DNA of 64,000 nucleotides from contig DIVA01000052.1 in NCBI GenBank assembly GCA_002435705.1, forward strand, positions 62,001 to 126,000. Direction: 5' to 3'. Below, piece by piece: positions 32,355 through 40,892 of this stretch (position 1 is the first letter of the stretch; each line of letters opens with the position of its first letter). Source of the stretch: Bacteriovoracaceae bacterium UBA6144. Lineage in GTDB: Bacteria; Bdellovibrionota; Bacteriovoracia; Bacteriovoracales; Bacteriovoracaceae. The translations under genes and the position numbers were made by a program. The notes beneath the pieces are model-generated. The model saw only the letters and a list, made by a program, of their open reading frames with translations. It did not search any database and had not been told where the DNA came from.

Positions 32355-33539
32355 ATGAAAAAAAGAATTCTCATCGTAGGCGCGGGTACCGCAGGACTCA
32401 CTGTCGCGGCACAGTTAGTGAATAAACTTGGCAGTAATGTGGACATCACAATTTTTGACCCGCAAGAGACTCACTACTATCAACCCATGTGGACACTTGT
32501 GGGTGCTGGTGTGTTTAATTTTGATCAAAGTTCAAAACCTAATAAAAATTTTATTCCTGAAGGTGTCAATTGGGTGAAGCAGAAAGTGGAAAGCTTTCAG
32601 CCCGACGCTAAAACCATCACCACTCAAGATGGCACCGTCTGGACTTATGAATTTTTGATCGTCGCCTCTGGCATCCAGCTTGACTGGCACAAGATCAAAG
32701 GCATGCCTGAGGCCTTAAAGGCTGAGGGGGTTTGTTCCAACTACGATCCCAATGGGGGAGCGAGCAAAACCTTTAAAGAAGTCTCTAAGCTTGGCGGTGG
32801 TCGAGCGATCTTCACTCAACCAGCTCTACCCATCAAGTGCGCCGGTGCCCCTCAGAAGGCAGCCTACATGAGTGATGATTATTGGCGCAGAAGTGGAGTG
32901 AGAGATCGCATCGAGGTGGTGTTTGCGAATCATGGTCCACGCATTTTTGGAGTAGAAAAATATAAAAAAGCACTGGATCAGGTGATCGCTCGTAAAGGCA
33001 TCAACCCTCACTACTCTCACAATCTGATCGAGGTGCGAACAGCGACCAAAGAAGCGGTCTTTGAACGAGCCGACAAAGAGCAGGTGGTGATGAAGTATGA
33101 CCTCCTGCATGTGGTTCCTCCACAGAGTGCTCCTGATTACATTAAAAAAAGTCCCTTGGCCGATGCCGCTGGTTGGGTGGAGGTGGATAAATTCACGCTC
33201 CAGCACAAACGTTTTGCGGATGTGTTTGCCCTGGGGGATTGCTCCAGTCTACCAACCTCTCGCACCGGAGCAGCTGTTCGTAAACAAGCCCCTGTCTTGG
33301 TAGAAAATCTGATTCATCATATCAATGGGCGCACTCTTGAGGCGCGCTACGATGGCTACACCTCTTGTCCTCTGGTCACCGGAGTCGGGAGTGCCATCAT
33401 GGCGGAGTTTGACTACGATGGAAATCCTTCAGAGACCTTTCCCTTTGATCAGGGCAAAGAGCGCTGGAGCATGTGGATGGTGAAGGCGCATCTGCTGCCC
33501 TCACTCTACTGGCATGGAATGCTGAGGGGGCGCGCCTAA
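32355..33539 (+). CDS. sqr: Sulfide:quinone oxidoreductase, type II
   Basis: A 394-residue flavoprotein starting behind AAAAGGA. It has an N-terminal FAD-binding fold (ILIVGAGTAGLTVAAQL), a second motif (YEFLIVASG), and the C-terminal ALGDCSSLPTSRTGAAVRKQ. The redox Cys pair of the mitochondrial-type (type II) SQR is present in PIKCAGAPQKAAY and YTSCPLVTG. It oxidises sulfide to sulfane sulfur and passes electrons to the quinone pool at the inner membrane. Fourth gene of the operon under the BigR-like repressor; its stop shares a base with the carbonic anhydrase ATG. Confidence 0.95.
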   Translation: MKKRILIVGAGTAGLTVAAQLVNKLGSNVDITIFDPQETHYYQPMWTLVGAGVFNFDQSSKPNKNFIPEGVNWVKQKVESFQPDAKTITTQDGTVWTYEFLIVASGIQLDWHKIKGMPEALKAEGVCSNYDPNGGASKTFKEVSKLGGGRAIFTQPALPIKCAGAPQKAAYMSDDYWRRSGVRDRIEVVFANHGPRIFGVEKYKKALDQVIARKGINPHYSHNLIEVRTATKEAVFERADKEQVVMKYDLLHVVPPQSAPDYIKKSPLADAAGWVEVDKFTLQHKRFADVFALGDCSSLPTSRTGAAVRKQAPVLVENLIHHINGRTLEARYDGYTSCPLVTGVGSAIMAEFDYDGNPSETFPFDQGKERWSMWMVKAHLLPSLYWHGMLRGRA

Positions 33540-34267
33540 TGCGATATCTTCTTTTATGTGCTTTTCTGATCGCGTGTTCTCATCAGAAAGAAACTCATCC
33601 AAAGTGGAGTTATGCTGGTGAGAATGCTCCCTATCATTGGGGTGAGGTGGATGAGAGTTTTAAGCAATGTGAAACGGGCTCACAGCAATCACCGATCAAT
33701 CTCGTCAAAGCGAAGGCACAAAATTTTAAGCAAAAAGTGGCATTCAACTATCAAGATATGCAAGGTGTGGTGGTGAATACAGGGCACGCGCTTGAGATTG
33801 ATTTTGATAAGAGTGCCTATCTGGTGCTTGATGGTAAAAAATTTTTCCTGCGTCAGATGCATTTTCATGCCAAAAGTGAGCATGCTCTTAACGGATTGTT
33901 TTTTCCCGCGGAACTCCATATCGTGCACGAGTCTGAAGATCGGCATTTAGCGGTGGTTGGGATATTTATCGAAGTCGATGATGAAAAGTTCGATCGCTTT
34001 GGTTTTTTTCAATCACTTCCTGAGGCCGGTCAAAAGCGGGCCAGCAGTAGTATTCAATTCTCTAAAATCATGAATAACCTGGGTGGTCACTTTTACTATA
34101 AAGGCTCCCTGACCACTCCGCCTTGCACAGAGGATGTTCATTGGTTGGTGTTTGATCATCACCTTAAACTGAGCTCACTTCAGCTGGAGCGCTTAGCAGC
34201 GCTGTATTCAAATAATTACCGCCCTCTCCAGCCACTTAAAAAGCAACAGCTCTTCTATGGGCAGTAA
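33539..34267 (+). CDS. Alpha-type carbonic anhydrase, predicted lipoprotein
   Basis: The start is ATG 33539, overlapping the SQR stop (TAATG). The 242-residue product has a lipoprotein signal (LLLCAFLIAC, Cys13). The alpha-CA signatures are WSYAGENAPYHWGEV, SQQSPINLV, and zinc ligands in RQMHFHAKSEH (two His) and ELHIVHES (third His). LTTPPCTEDVHWLVF and YRPLQPL complete the fold. It interconverts CO2 and bicarbonate in the periplasm. Downstream convergent genes encode the DabAB bicarbonate system, a sensible partner. Confidence 0.95.
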   Translation: MRYLLLCAFLIACSHQKETHPKWSYAGENAPYHWGEVDESFKQCETGSQQSPINLVKAKAQNFKQKVAFNYQDMQGVVVNTGHALEIDFDKSAYLVLDGKKFFLRQMHFHAKSEHALNGLFFPAELHIVHESEDRHLAVVGIFIEVDDEKFDRFGFFQSLPEAGQKRASSSIQFSKIMNNLGGHFYYKGSLTTPPCTEDVHWLVFDHHLKLSSLQLERLAALYSNNYRPLQPLKKQQLFYGQ

Positions 34268-36082
34268 CTAGATTTTTTGAATCTCAGGAAATCCCCAAAA
34301 AGTTTTAATCAAAAGTCTGGCACAGATCAGACCGTTGAGTGTCAGACTCAATGAGGTGAGTACCACGAGAAAGGGAGCTCGAATCATGGTTTCTGCAAAG
34401 AGAATATCCTCTGCCCAAAAGATGCTAGTGAAGGGATAACCCGAGAGTCCGATGAAGGCCAAGAAGAAGGCATAATAGTGCCAGCGGTTATTTTGACTCA
34501 GACCATGGAAGCGGTTGAGGCGGATTTGACCGAAGGGTCTCAGGGCCCACCAGCCCAAAAGACAAAGGGGGATGGCAGAGAGAGCGTAGAGTTGAATTCC
34601 TCCCAGCGTGTGAGAATCAAAAACGAAATTCGCGCTGATGAAGAGCACTTGTGCCAAAAGAAAGAAATTCCAGATCTTCTTTGGAGACTCATAGGAAGAC
34701 AGGCAGTACAGGCAGATCGTGAGATCGGTTGCAGCAATGAAATGCGCTACACTCTCCCTGCTGGTTAATTCAGCGGTCATCTGCAAGATGACTAGCGTGA
34801 GGGCTGCGAGCAACAAACTCATTACCAGTACACGGTGGTGGTTCCACAATATTTTGAGTTTTATGAGAGGCAGTGGGAAGAAACCACGCTCAGATGTTGA
34901 AATGTATCCTTCCATAAAAGAAAAAATAAAGAGCGTCGCCTTGAGGCGTCTTCTGAACGAAGAAAGCGGCTTCGGGGTAAGACCGATTGAATGTTGAGTG
35001 AGGGTCTTGGCGTGCTCAATCACCACCGAGGGCGAAATGAGAATCTGATAGCAGCGGTAGAGCGTGTGGAGGGCAAAGTGCACGAGGAAAATCGTTTTGA
35101 ATCCTAGCGCCAGTTCACACATCATCAGGCTCACCTGGCGCACCGAGAGGTAGGCGAGCTGGCCTTTAATGGTTGATTGCGTGCGAGCGATGAGGCTGGA
35201 AAAAATAATGGTCACCAGTCCAATCCCAAAGATCAGTGCCTGGGCCCAAGCAAACTGCTCGATCAGCGGCAGCATGCGGTAGATGAGGATCACCCCTCCG
35301 TGAATCGAGAGGGCCCCATAAAAGACAGCGCTCGAAGGGGTGGGCCCTTCCATCGCGCGTGCTGGCCAGTTGAGAAAAGGAAACTGCGCCGACTTACCAA
35401 GTGAAGCCAGGATAATCAAACCCACGATTAAGGAGCCCATCGGTGTGATGACTTGACTCACGTTAGCTGGGTCTTGATGGATGAAGTAGAGGAAGTGACT
35501 CGAGTCACTGGAAAGAGTATGGGTTAGGATCGCACTAAAGAGCAGGCCCACATCACAGATGCGATAGACCGTAAAAATGCGAAAGGCATTTTTAATGACT
35601 CGGGTCCGTTCAAAATAAAAGCCGATGAGAATAAATGAGCACAGGCCCACAATCTCCCAGCCCGCAAAGAAGAGATCCAGTGTGCCCGCACAGCTCATGA
35701 GCTGGAAGCCGAAGAGGAAGAGATTAATGGTGGCAAAAAATCTCGCGAAGCCTTTTTCGCGGTGGAGGTAGCTCTGGCTGAAGCGGTTGATGACTAAGAA
35801 GAGAAAACCGCTCAAGATGAGATTGAGAAGACTCAGCTTATCCACAAAAAAATTGAAATCGATGTGGTGCTCCTGCCAGTGCAGGGAGGCGAGGTCAAAG
35901 GCTAAATCCTTGGCGCCGTTTTTGAGGTAGAGCCCGAAGAGGAGAGTCGAGAGGGATAAGTTTAGCAGGGCCCCAGCCAGGCTCAAGCGAGCGATGGTCT
36001 TCTCGCTGAGTGATCTCCAAGTGAGGATGATAAAGAACAGCAGCAGGGGCATAAAAAAGAGCACGACGATAAGAGACCTCAT
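34268..36082 (-). CDS. dabB: DabB: NuoL/ND5-like subunit of an inorganic-carbon transporter
   Basis: A 604-residue membrane protein of the proton-conducting NuoL/Mrp-antiporter family, with 14 or more helices. Core residues appear in FLFGFQLMSCAGTLDLFFAG, GWEIVGLCSFILIGFYFERT, SLGKSAQFPFLNWPARAMEG and PTPSSAVFYGALSIHGG. It is not in a complex I operon; it is encoded directly after a DUF2309/DabA gene with a four-base overlap. This is the DabA-DabB pair that drives energy-coupled CO2 hydration and bicarbonate accumulation. It converges with the carbonic anhydrase gene with no gap between stop codons. Confidence 0.92.
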   Translation of the reverse strand: MRSLIVVLFFMPLLLFFIILTWRSLSEKTIARLSLAGALLNLSLSTLLFGLYLKNGAKDLAFDLASLHWQEHHIDFNFFVDKLSLLNLILSGFLFLVINRFSQSYLHREKGFARFFATINLFLFGFQLMSCAGTLDLFFAGWEIVGLCSFILIGFYFERTRVIKNAFRIFTVYRICDVGLLFSAILTHTLSSDSSHFLYFIHQDPANVSQVITPMGSLIVGLIILASLGKSAQFPFLNWPARAMEGPTPSSAVFYGALSIHGGVILIYRMLPLIEQFAWAQALIFGIGLVTIIFSSLIARTQSTIKGQLAYLSVRQVSLMMCELALGFKTIFLVHFALHTLYRCYQILISPSVVIEHAKTLTQHSIGLTPKPLSSFRRRLKATLFIFSFMEGYISTSERGFFPLPLIKLKILWNHHRVLVMSLLLAALTLVILQMTAELTSRESVAHFIAATDLTICLYCLSSYESPKKIWNFFLLAQVLFISANFVFDSHTLGGIQLYALSAIPLCLLGWWALRPFGQIRLNRFHGLSQNNRWHYYAFFLAFIGLSGYPFTSIFWAEDILFAETMIRAPFLVVLTSLSLTLNGLICARLLIKTFWGFPEIQKI

Positions 36083-38421
36083 GGGCTCACCTCATGCAGT
36101 TTTATAAAGGCATCGGTATCATAGCGATAAAAAACACCTTCTGAGGCATTGAAACACATCAAATTAATCCAACTACCTTTGAACCAGCGGCTTAAGGCGA
36201 CATTGCGCTTTAAGATTGTTTGTAAAATAGAGGGGTCTTGCTCGATCAAAAAAGTGATCCGTAAGGGGTCATGCAGCTCGACCATCTGGGAGGCAAGGCC
36301 CGTGAGAAGATCATCCTCGGTTCCGTTACTCAGACCGATGAGTCCCACGATGTTGTGAGAGAGTTTGGAGCCGGCGCCGATGGAGAGGTTGTTTTGGCGA
36401 GAAAAATAGTAATCGAGGCTAATACCTCCACAGACGGGCACGATGTTATTGAGGATGGCCTCAAGTCGCTCGCCTGACTCATCCCTTAGAGGTGAATAGG
36501 ATTGCAGAAAGGAGCGACGGTTAAAAGAAAAGTTTTTACTCATCTGCCGATCACCCACCACACACAGAGCGTTGTTGGTGTGACCCAGCTCTGGTCTGGG
36601 CTCAAAGATCGATTGCGCACGCAGCTTCAACTCATCCAGCGCTTCACTGGGATCTACCAAGTGAGAGGTCTTTTCAAAATCTCTCACTCGCTCTAGGGCA
36701 CTCATGGAGAGGGCCGCTTCCAGAGTCGAAAGCAAAGTCTGTGGCAGCGACTCTCTAAGGGCGTAGAGGGTGAGCTCTTCCTTGGTGGTGTCGTGCAAGC
36801 AGGCAATGGCTTTTGTGCTCTTTGGAACATCAATGTGATGATTAAGCTTCAGCAGCTCGCGGACTTTTAAGTTATTAAACATCTGGGCAAAAATCTGCGC
36901 ATTCACTCCACCGGAGCGACCGGAGCAAGCTCCACAACCGTAAGCGGTGAAGTAGGGATTATTGGTCGTGGTGGAGAAGTGGCCAAGAATTAAGAGGTGA
37001 TCGGCAAAGTTATCCGTGAGGCTGATGGAGGAGAGAGTGGCGGCGATGCGTTCGGCGGCCTGGACTTCGGTGTAGGATTTTTCACCTTCAAGGAAGAGGT
37101 TTGTTTCAATCGTGGGCTTGCACTGCACACGCAGATTTGTGGCCTGAGGGAAAATGATATCAGTGAAAAATTTGGGTAAACTCAGAAGCGTGTTTTGGAT
37201 GTCATGACTGAGACCAGATTTTTTAGATTTGTGATGATGAAACCAGGAGAAGCTGAGTTTGTTTTGCTCGTGTTTGTTTTGGGTCAGTTCAAACTTGGCG
37301 CTCAGGGGAGCGGGACAGCTTTTAATGGGGAAGCTCTCATGGGTTTTTTTATAATAGAAATCTAGACCAAAGTGCCCCGGGGTACCGTAGGTCTCAATCT
37401 GGGGATCGAGGCTTTCAATATTTCGTCTCAAGAGGCATTCTCGGTCATCGATGCAGAAGAGGGCTTGGTATTTTGCCTGGGATTTGGCTTTTACTTTCTC
37501 AAGGTGAGTCTTAAAGCTTGCGATAGTTTTATTCTGATAACTTTCCTCATAAGCGATCTGCCACACTTTATGCTTCAGAAATTCCTTTGAACTTAAGACA
37601 GGCATGGTGCTCTTCTCTGCCTGTTGACCGAGAGGAATAATCTTAGGGGCCAGCTCTTTGATCCATGAATACTCAATCAAAATCCGTAGCGCCACCATAT
37701 CAATGAGATGCAGTTTGCGTGCATGAATCAGAAGCAGAGGGTTTTGCTCCAAGGTCTTGATCAATGAAGCCCAGCCTCGAGTGCTATAGACGCACTCCTT
37801 GATGTATTCAGCTCTGTTTTGCTCTGATTCGAACATCTGCGCAGTGATGACATCGATGAGTTCACTGGCACTCAGATGCCGAACACTCTTGAGCCATGAT
37901 TTCTTAATGGGATAAAGTGGTATAAAACTCTCCAATTGTACTGCAATGAAATTCTCCAGCACAGGCAGGTGTGAATCGGGGATGATGTCTAAAGCAATCC
38001 CCTGATCCGTGTAACTAGATAGATAGCGGATTAGAATCGGTTCGGTCAGATCATTCAGGGAGTGTTTAATTTTTTCATTCAAAACTTGGTGCAGAGGTCT
38101 AAACGTTTTTTCAGAGATCAAGGTAGATTTTGTTGCCGTAAAAAGATCCTCCCACTTGAGCCCTTCCCCATAACGGTGAACCACTTGTTCTAGGGCTCCT
38201 TGGGTGATCTCTCCTGCTTGATATTTCTGTTGATAGAAGTCCAAGGGAAGAAAAGGTGAGAAGCCTAGCTCAAGGCTTACGCTCTTCATGGCTTCCCAAA
38301 AGGATTGATCCATGAGTCCCGGAAACATGTTCAGATGCAGGAACTGGTTGAGAGGCCTCAGATTGAGGAGATATTTTTCGGCATCTTTTATGATGGCACT
38401 AGTCTCTTTCATGGATGTCAC
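36079..38421 (-). CDS. dabA: DabA (DUF2309): carbonic-anhydrase-like subunit of the DAB system
   Basis: A 780-residue cytosolic protein of the DUF2309 family. Zinc-site residues match those described for DabA: Cys and Asp two apart in LFCIDDRECLLRR, and His and Cys fifteen apart in ILGHFSTTTNNPYF...CGAC, the same spacing as C351/D353 and H524/C539 of Halothiobacillus DabA. It works with DabB to trap CO2 as bicarbonate. It overlaps the SulP gene by 23 bases upstream and dabB by four bases downstream. Confidence 0.94.
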   Translation of the reverse strand: MTSMKETSAIIKDAEKYLLNLRPLNQFLHLNMFPGLMDQSFWEAMKSVSLELGFSPFLPLDFYQQKYQAGEITQGALEQVVHRYGEGLKWEDLFTATKSTLISEKTFRPLHQVLNEKIKHSLNDLTEPILIRYLSSYTDQGIALDIIPDSHLPVLENFIAVQLESFIPLYPIKKSWLKSVRHLSASELIDVITAQMFESEQNRAEYIKECVYSTRGWASLIKTLEQNPLLLIHARKLHLIDMVALRILIEYSWIKELAPKIIPLGQQAEKSTMPVLSSKEFLKHKVWQIAYEESYQNKTIASFKTHLEKVKAKSQAKYQALFCIDDRECLLRRNIESLDPQIETYGTPGHFGLDFYYKKTHESFPIKSCPAPLSAKFELTQNKHEQNKLSFSWFHHHKSKKSGLSHDIQNTLLSLPKFFTDIIFPQATNLRVQCKPTIETNLFLEGEKSYTEVQAAERIAATLSSISLTDNFADHLLILGHFSTTTNNPYFTAYGCGACSGRSGGVNAQIFAQMFNNLKVRELLKLNHHIDVPKSTKAIACLHDTTKEELTLYALRESLPQTLLSTLEAALSMSALERVRDFEKTSHLVDPSEALDELKLRAQSIFEPRPELGHTNNALCVVGDRQMSKNFSFNRRSFLQSYSPLRDESGERLEAILNNIVPVCGGISLDYYFSRQNNLSIGAGSKLSHNIVGLIGLSNGTEDDLLTGLASQMVELHDPLRITFLIEQDPSILQTILKRNVALSRWFKGSWINLMCFNASEGVFYRYDTDAFIKLHEVSP

Positions 38422-39922
38422 CGATGATCACAAGGTTTGTCACAGAGTACTCTGCCTTGCTGTCTTCTAGCTTTTGGATGAACTGCCGAATAAGAATCTT
38501 GATTTCATGGTCAACTTTACGAGTAGAGGTCAGATCAATCATGATGCGCTGGTACTCTTCCGGCACCAGATCCATCAGTTTCTTTTCGATAGATTTTTTT
38601 TGCAGAAAAGTCAGGTGAGAGCCGAAAGTAATCACAAGGCGCTTTTCTTGTAAGTGGTGCTCAGTGTGAATCTTCATTTTTTGATTTTGGATGTAGTAAT
38701 GATCCTTCAGGATAAAGATCACCGTCGACATCAAACCAAGCCCCACACCTTTGAGGAGATCGAGAGACAGGATGGCGATGATGGTGATCAGAAAGGGAGC
38801 AAATTCTTCAAGGCCATGGCGCCACATGGATTTAAACTTCCTCGGATGCGCTAGATTAAAACCGGTGAAGATAAGAATAGTGGCGAGAACAGCGAGTGGA
38901 ATCTTATCAATCAAATGGGGGATGAGCACGATGGCCGCAAGCAGCAGCATGCCATGGAGGATGGCAGAGTATTTTGAGCGAGCACCTGATTCATAATTGG
39001 CGGAGGTGCGCACGATCACTGATGTGATGGCAAGGCCTCCCAAAAGACCAGAGATGGTGTTGCCCACTCCTTGTGCGAGTAGTTCGCGATCTCGATTTGT
39101 TTTACTCAGAGTGCTATCAAGATTATCTGTGGCTTCAATACAAAGCAGCGTTTCAATGCTCGCCACGGCGGCAAGGATGAAACCATATTTTAGGATCGTG
39201 GGGTCTAAGAAGAGTGAGAGCTTTGAGACACTGAATTGTTGAAAGGGAGTGTAGCTTGCAACCAACTCCGAGATGTGCACGTAGTCTTCGTAGAAGAGGT
39301 GCATGGGAGTGGATTCAATAAGAAAGGCGATGGTTGAGCTGGTAAGAACCAGAAAGAGCGGAAAGGGCAGATATTTGAAAAAAGCGTCTTTGAGCAGAAT
39401 TTTTGAACGATAGAGAGCAAAAATAATAAAAGAGAAAGCTCCGATAAAGAGTGCCCCCCAGTGCGCTTTATTGGAGAGACTAAAGACTTCTTTAAGATCC
39501 ATATAGTTTTGTGAACCAAAGAGATAGGGGAGCTGCTTTATAATAAGTAAGATTCCAATCGCTGCCATCATACCTTCGATGACGGAGCTGGGAAGAAAGT
39601 CCGTCAGCTTCGCGGCTTTAAGAAAGGAGAGAATGACCTGAATGATTCCTGCTAGAATGATGGCGTAAGTGAAATGTTCAAAACTGCCAACGTCGATGAT
39701 CCCTTGGAAAATGATTGCACTAAGACCTGCCGCAGGTCCGCTGACTGACAAGGGAGAGTCGCTGATTAATCCCACCACAACCCCACCGATAATTCCTGCA
39801 ATCAAGCCGGCAATAAGCGGGGCGTTTGAGGCGAGAGCAATGCCAAGGCATAAAGGCGTTGCAATGAGGGCCACGATCAGACCCGACTTGAGGTTTTGTC
39901 CCAAGGTATTTGTTGAGCTCAT
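38399..39922 (-). CDS. SulP-family anion transporter with STAS domain
   Basis: A 507-residue permease with about 12 membrane segments (NLKSGLIVALIATPLCLGIA, SVSGPAAGLSAIIF, GLLGGLAITSVIVRTSANYE). The cytoplasmic STAS-like end is about residues 405-507 (KRLVITFGSHLTFLQ...RIMIDLTSTRKVD). SulP proteins carry sulfate, bicarbonate or other anions. Being first in an overlapping operon with dabA and dabB makes bicarbonate the likely substrate (BicA-like), by inference. Confidence 0.9.
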   Translation of the reverse strand: MSSTNTLGQNLKSGLIVALIATPLCLGIALASNAPLIAGLIAGIIGGVVVGLISDSPLSVSGPAAGLSAIIFQGIIDVGSFEHFTYAIILAGIIQVILSFLKAAKLTDFLPSSVIEGMMAAIGILLIIKQLPYLFGSQNYMDLKEVFSLSNKAHWGALFIGAFSFIIFALYRSKILLKDAFFKYLPFPLFLVLTSSTIAFLIESTPMHLFYEDYVHISELVASYTPFQQFSVSKLSLFLDPTILKYGFILAAVASIETLLCIEATDNLDSTLSKTNRDRELLAQGVGNTISGLLGGLAITSVIVRTSANYESGARSKYSAILHGMLLLAAIVLIPHLIDKIPLAVLATILIFTGFNLAHPRKFKSMWRHGLEEFAPFLITIIAILSLDLLKGVGLGLMSTVIFILKDHYYIQNQKMKIHTEHHLQEKRLVITFGSHLTFLQKKSIEKKLMDLVPEEYQRIMIDLTSTRKVDHEIKILIRQFIQKLEDSKAEYSVTNLVIIGDIHERD

Positions 39923-39956
39923 TTGTCTTCCTTTAGCTATTTAGGATTGGGTCAAA

Positions 39957-40235
39957 CTAAGAAAGGCAGTAAGGGGGGGGAAGATTGATATGCTGATTAT
40001 ACTCCAGACTACGGTCAATCCGCAGGGGAGCTATGAGAAAAGATTGAATGATGACCAAAAAAAAGCTTTCGCTCTTTGGCGTTGGGATCAGAGGAGAAGG
40101 GATTAAACCTTCAGGCACTGGACTCACTTCGCTACTAGTGGTCTCGTGTAACTGAAAATCTCTGGCCTGAGGCAGGTCAAGGCTGAAGCTTACGAAGAGC
40201 AGGATGAGGATAATGAATCGACTCATAAAGCCCAT
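39957..40235 (-). CDS. Doubtful small secreted protein
   Basis: An ORF of 92 residues (89 from the second ATG at 40226). It opens with a plausible signal peptide (SRFIILILLFVSFSLDLPQA), continues with a Pro/Ser-rich piece, and has a second hydrophobic stretch (SFFLVIIQSFLIAPL). Neither start has a ribosome-binding site, and there is no family match. It sits upstream of the SulP operon and could be non-coding. Confidence 0.35.
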   Translation of the reverse strand: MGFMSRFIILILLFVSFSLDLPQARDFQLHETTSSEVSPVPEGLIPSPLIPTPKSESFFLVIIQSFLIAPLRIDRSLEYNQHINLPPPYCLS

Positions 40236-40337
40236 TATAATTGGGGGAGTCTAGAGAAAGATAGATAAATTTTTATTAATAAAAAAGCTCTTAATTATCA
40301 TGAAAGTTAATAATAATTAATTAAGATTTTCTGCTAA

Positions 40338-40343
40338 TATACT
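40338..40343 (+). promoter_or_regulatory. Candidate -10 for the DUF3365 gene
   Basis: TATACT at 40338-40343 is a good -10 inside very AT-rich DNA. The start codon at 40349 lies only five bases downstream, and there is no Shine-Dalgarno sequence. Transcription from it would begin at about the ATG, giving a leaderless mRNA. No good -35 is visible. Confidence 0.4.
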
Positions 40344-40348
40344 GAATT

Positions 40349-40891
40349 ATGAAAACAACTCTATTTGTTATTCTCCTATCTTTTTCTTCATCTTTTTTTG
40401 GGCAAAGTTTTGCGCAAAGCTTTGAGCAGGAAGCAGCCCTGCTCTCCAAAGATCTCAAGCAAAATCTGGTGAAAAATCTCACGGATAAAATGCAACAAGA
40501 CGGAACCATTCCTGCGCTGGAGTTTTGCCACATTAATGTGTCGGCCCTGGCTAAGACAGCAGCGGGAGAGCGGATGGCCAATCTTGAATTCGGTCGTACC
40601 TCCCATAAGGTTCGTAATCCTAAAAATGCAGCGGCGGAGTGGATGCTTCCGTATCTGGACCAGTTTAAAGTCACCAACATCAAGTCACCTGCTAAGCCGG
40701 TTGTGCACCAGTTTAAGGATGGGAAAAAAGCCTACCTGGATCCTCTCTACGTAGGGCCTCAGTGCATGACTTGCCACGGCTCTCCCGCAAAAGAGTTGAG
40801 TGCAAAAGTCATGGCCCTCTACCCGGAGGACAAAGCAGTGGGCTTTAAGCTTGGTGAGTTTCGTGGAATGATTTGGATCAAAGAGAAATAA
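40349..40891 (+). CDS. DUF3365 (Tll0287-like) periplasmic c-type heme protein
   Basis: A 180-residue protein with a signal peptide (VILLSFSSSFFGQSFA) and the DUF3365 pattern: ALEFCHINVSALAKTAA, FGRTSHKVRNPKNAA, VGPQCMTCHGSPAKEL, and a terminal GEFRGMIWIK. CMTCH is a CxxCH heme-attachment motif, so it should be a c-type cytochrome in the periplasm. The domain is often a redox sensor module; here it stands alone. It converges with radD, the stop codons being adjacent. Confidence 0.9.
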   Translation: MKTTLFVILLSFSSSFFGQSFAQSFEQEAALLSKDLKQNLVKNLTDKMQQDGTIPALEFCHINVSALAKTAAGERMANLEFGRTSHKVRNPKNAAAEWMLPYLDQFKVTNIKSPAKPVVHQFKDGKKAYLDPLYVGPQCMTCHGSPAKELSAKVMALYPEDKAVGFKLGEFRGMIWIKEK

Positions 40892-40892
40892 C

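Noticed and set aside
34268..36082. NuoL subunit of respiratory complex I
   Set aside because: No other nuo gene is present; the partner is DabA (DUF2309) with a four-base overlap, so DabB is the better call.
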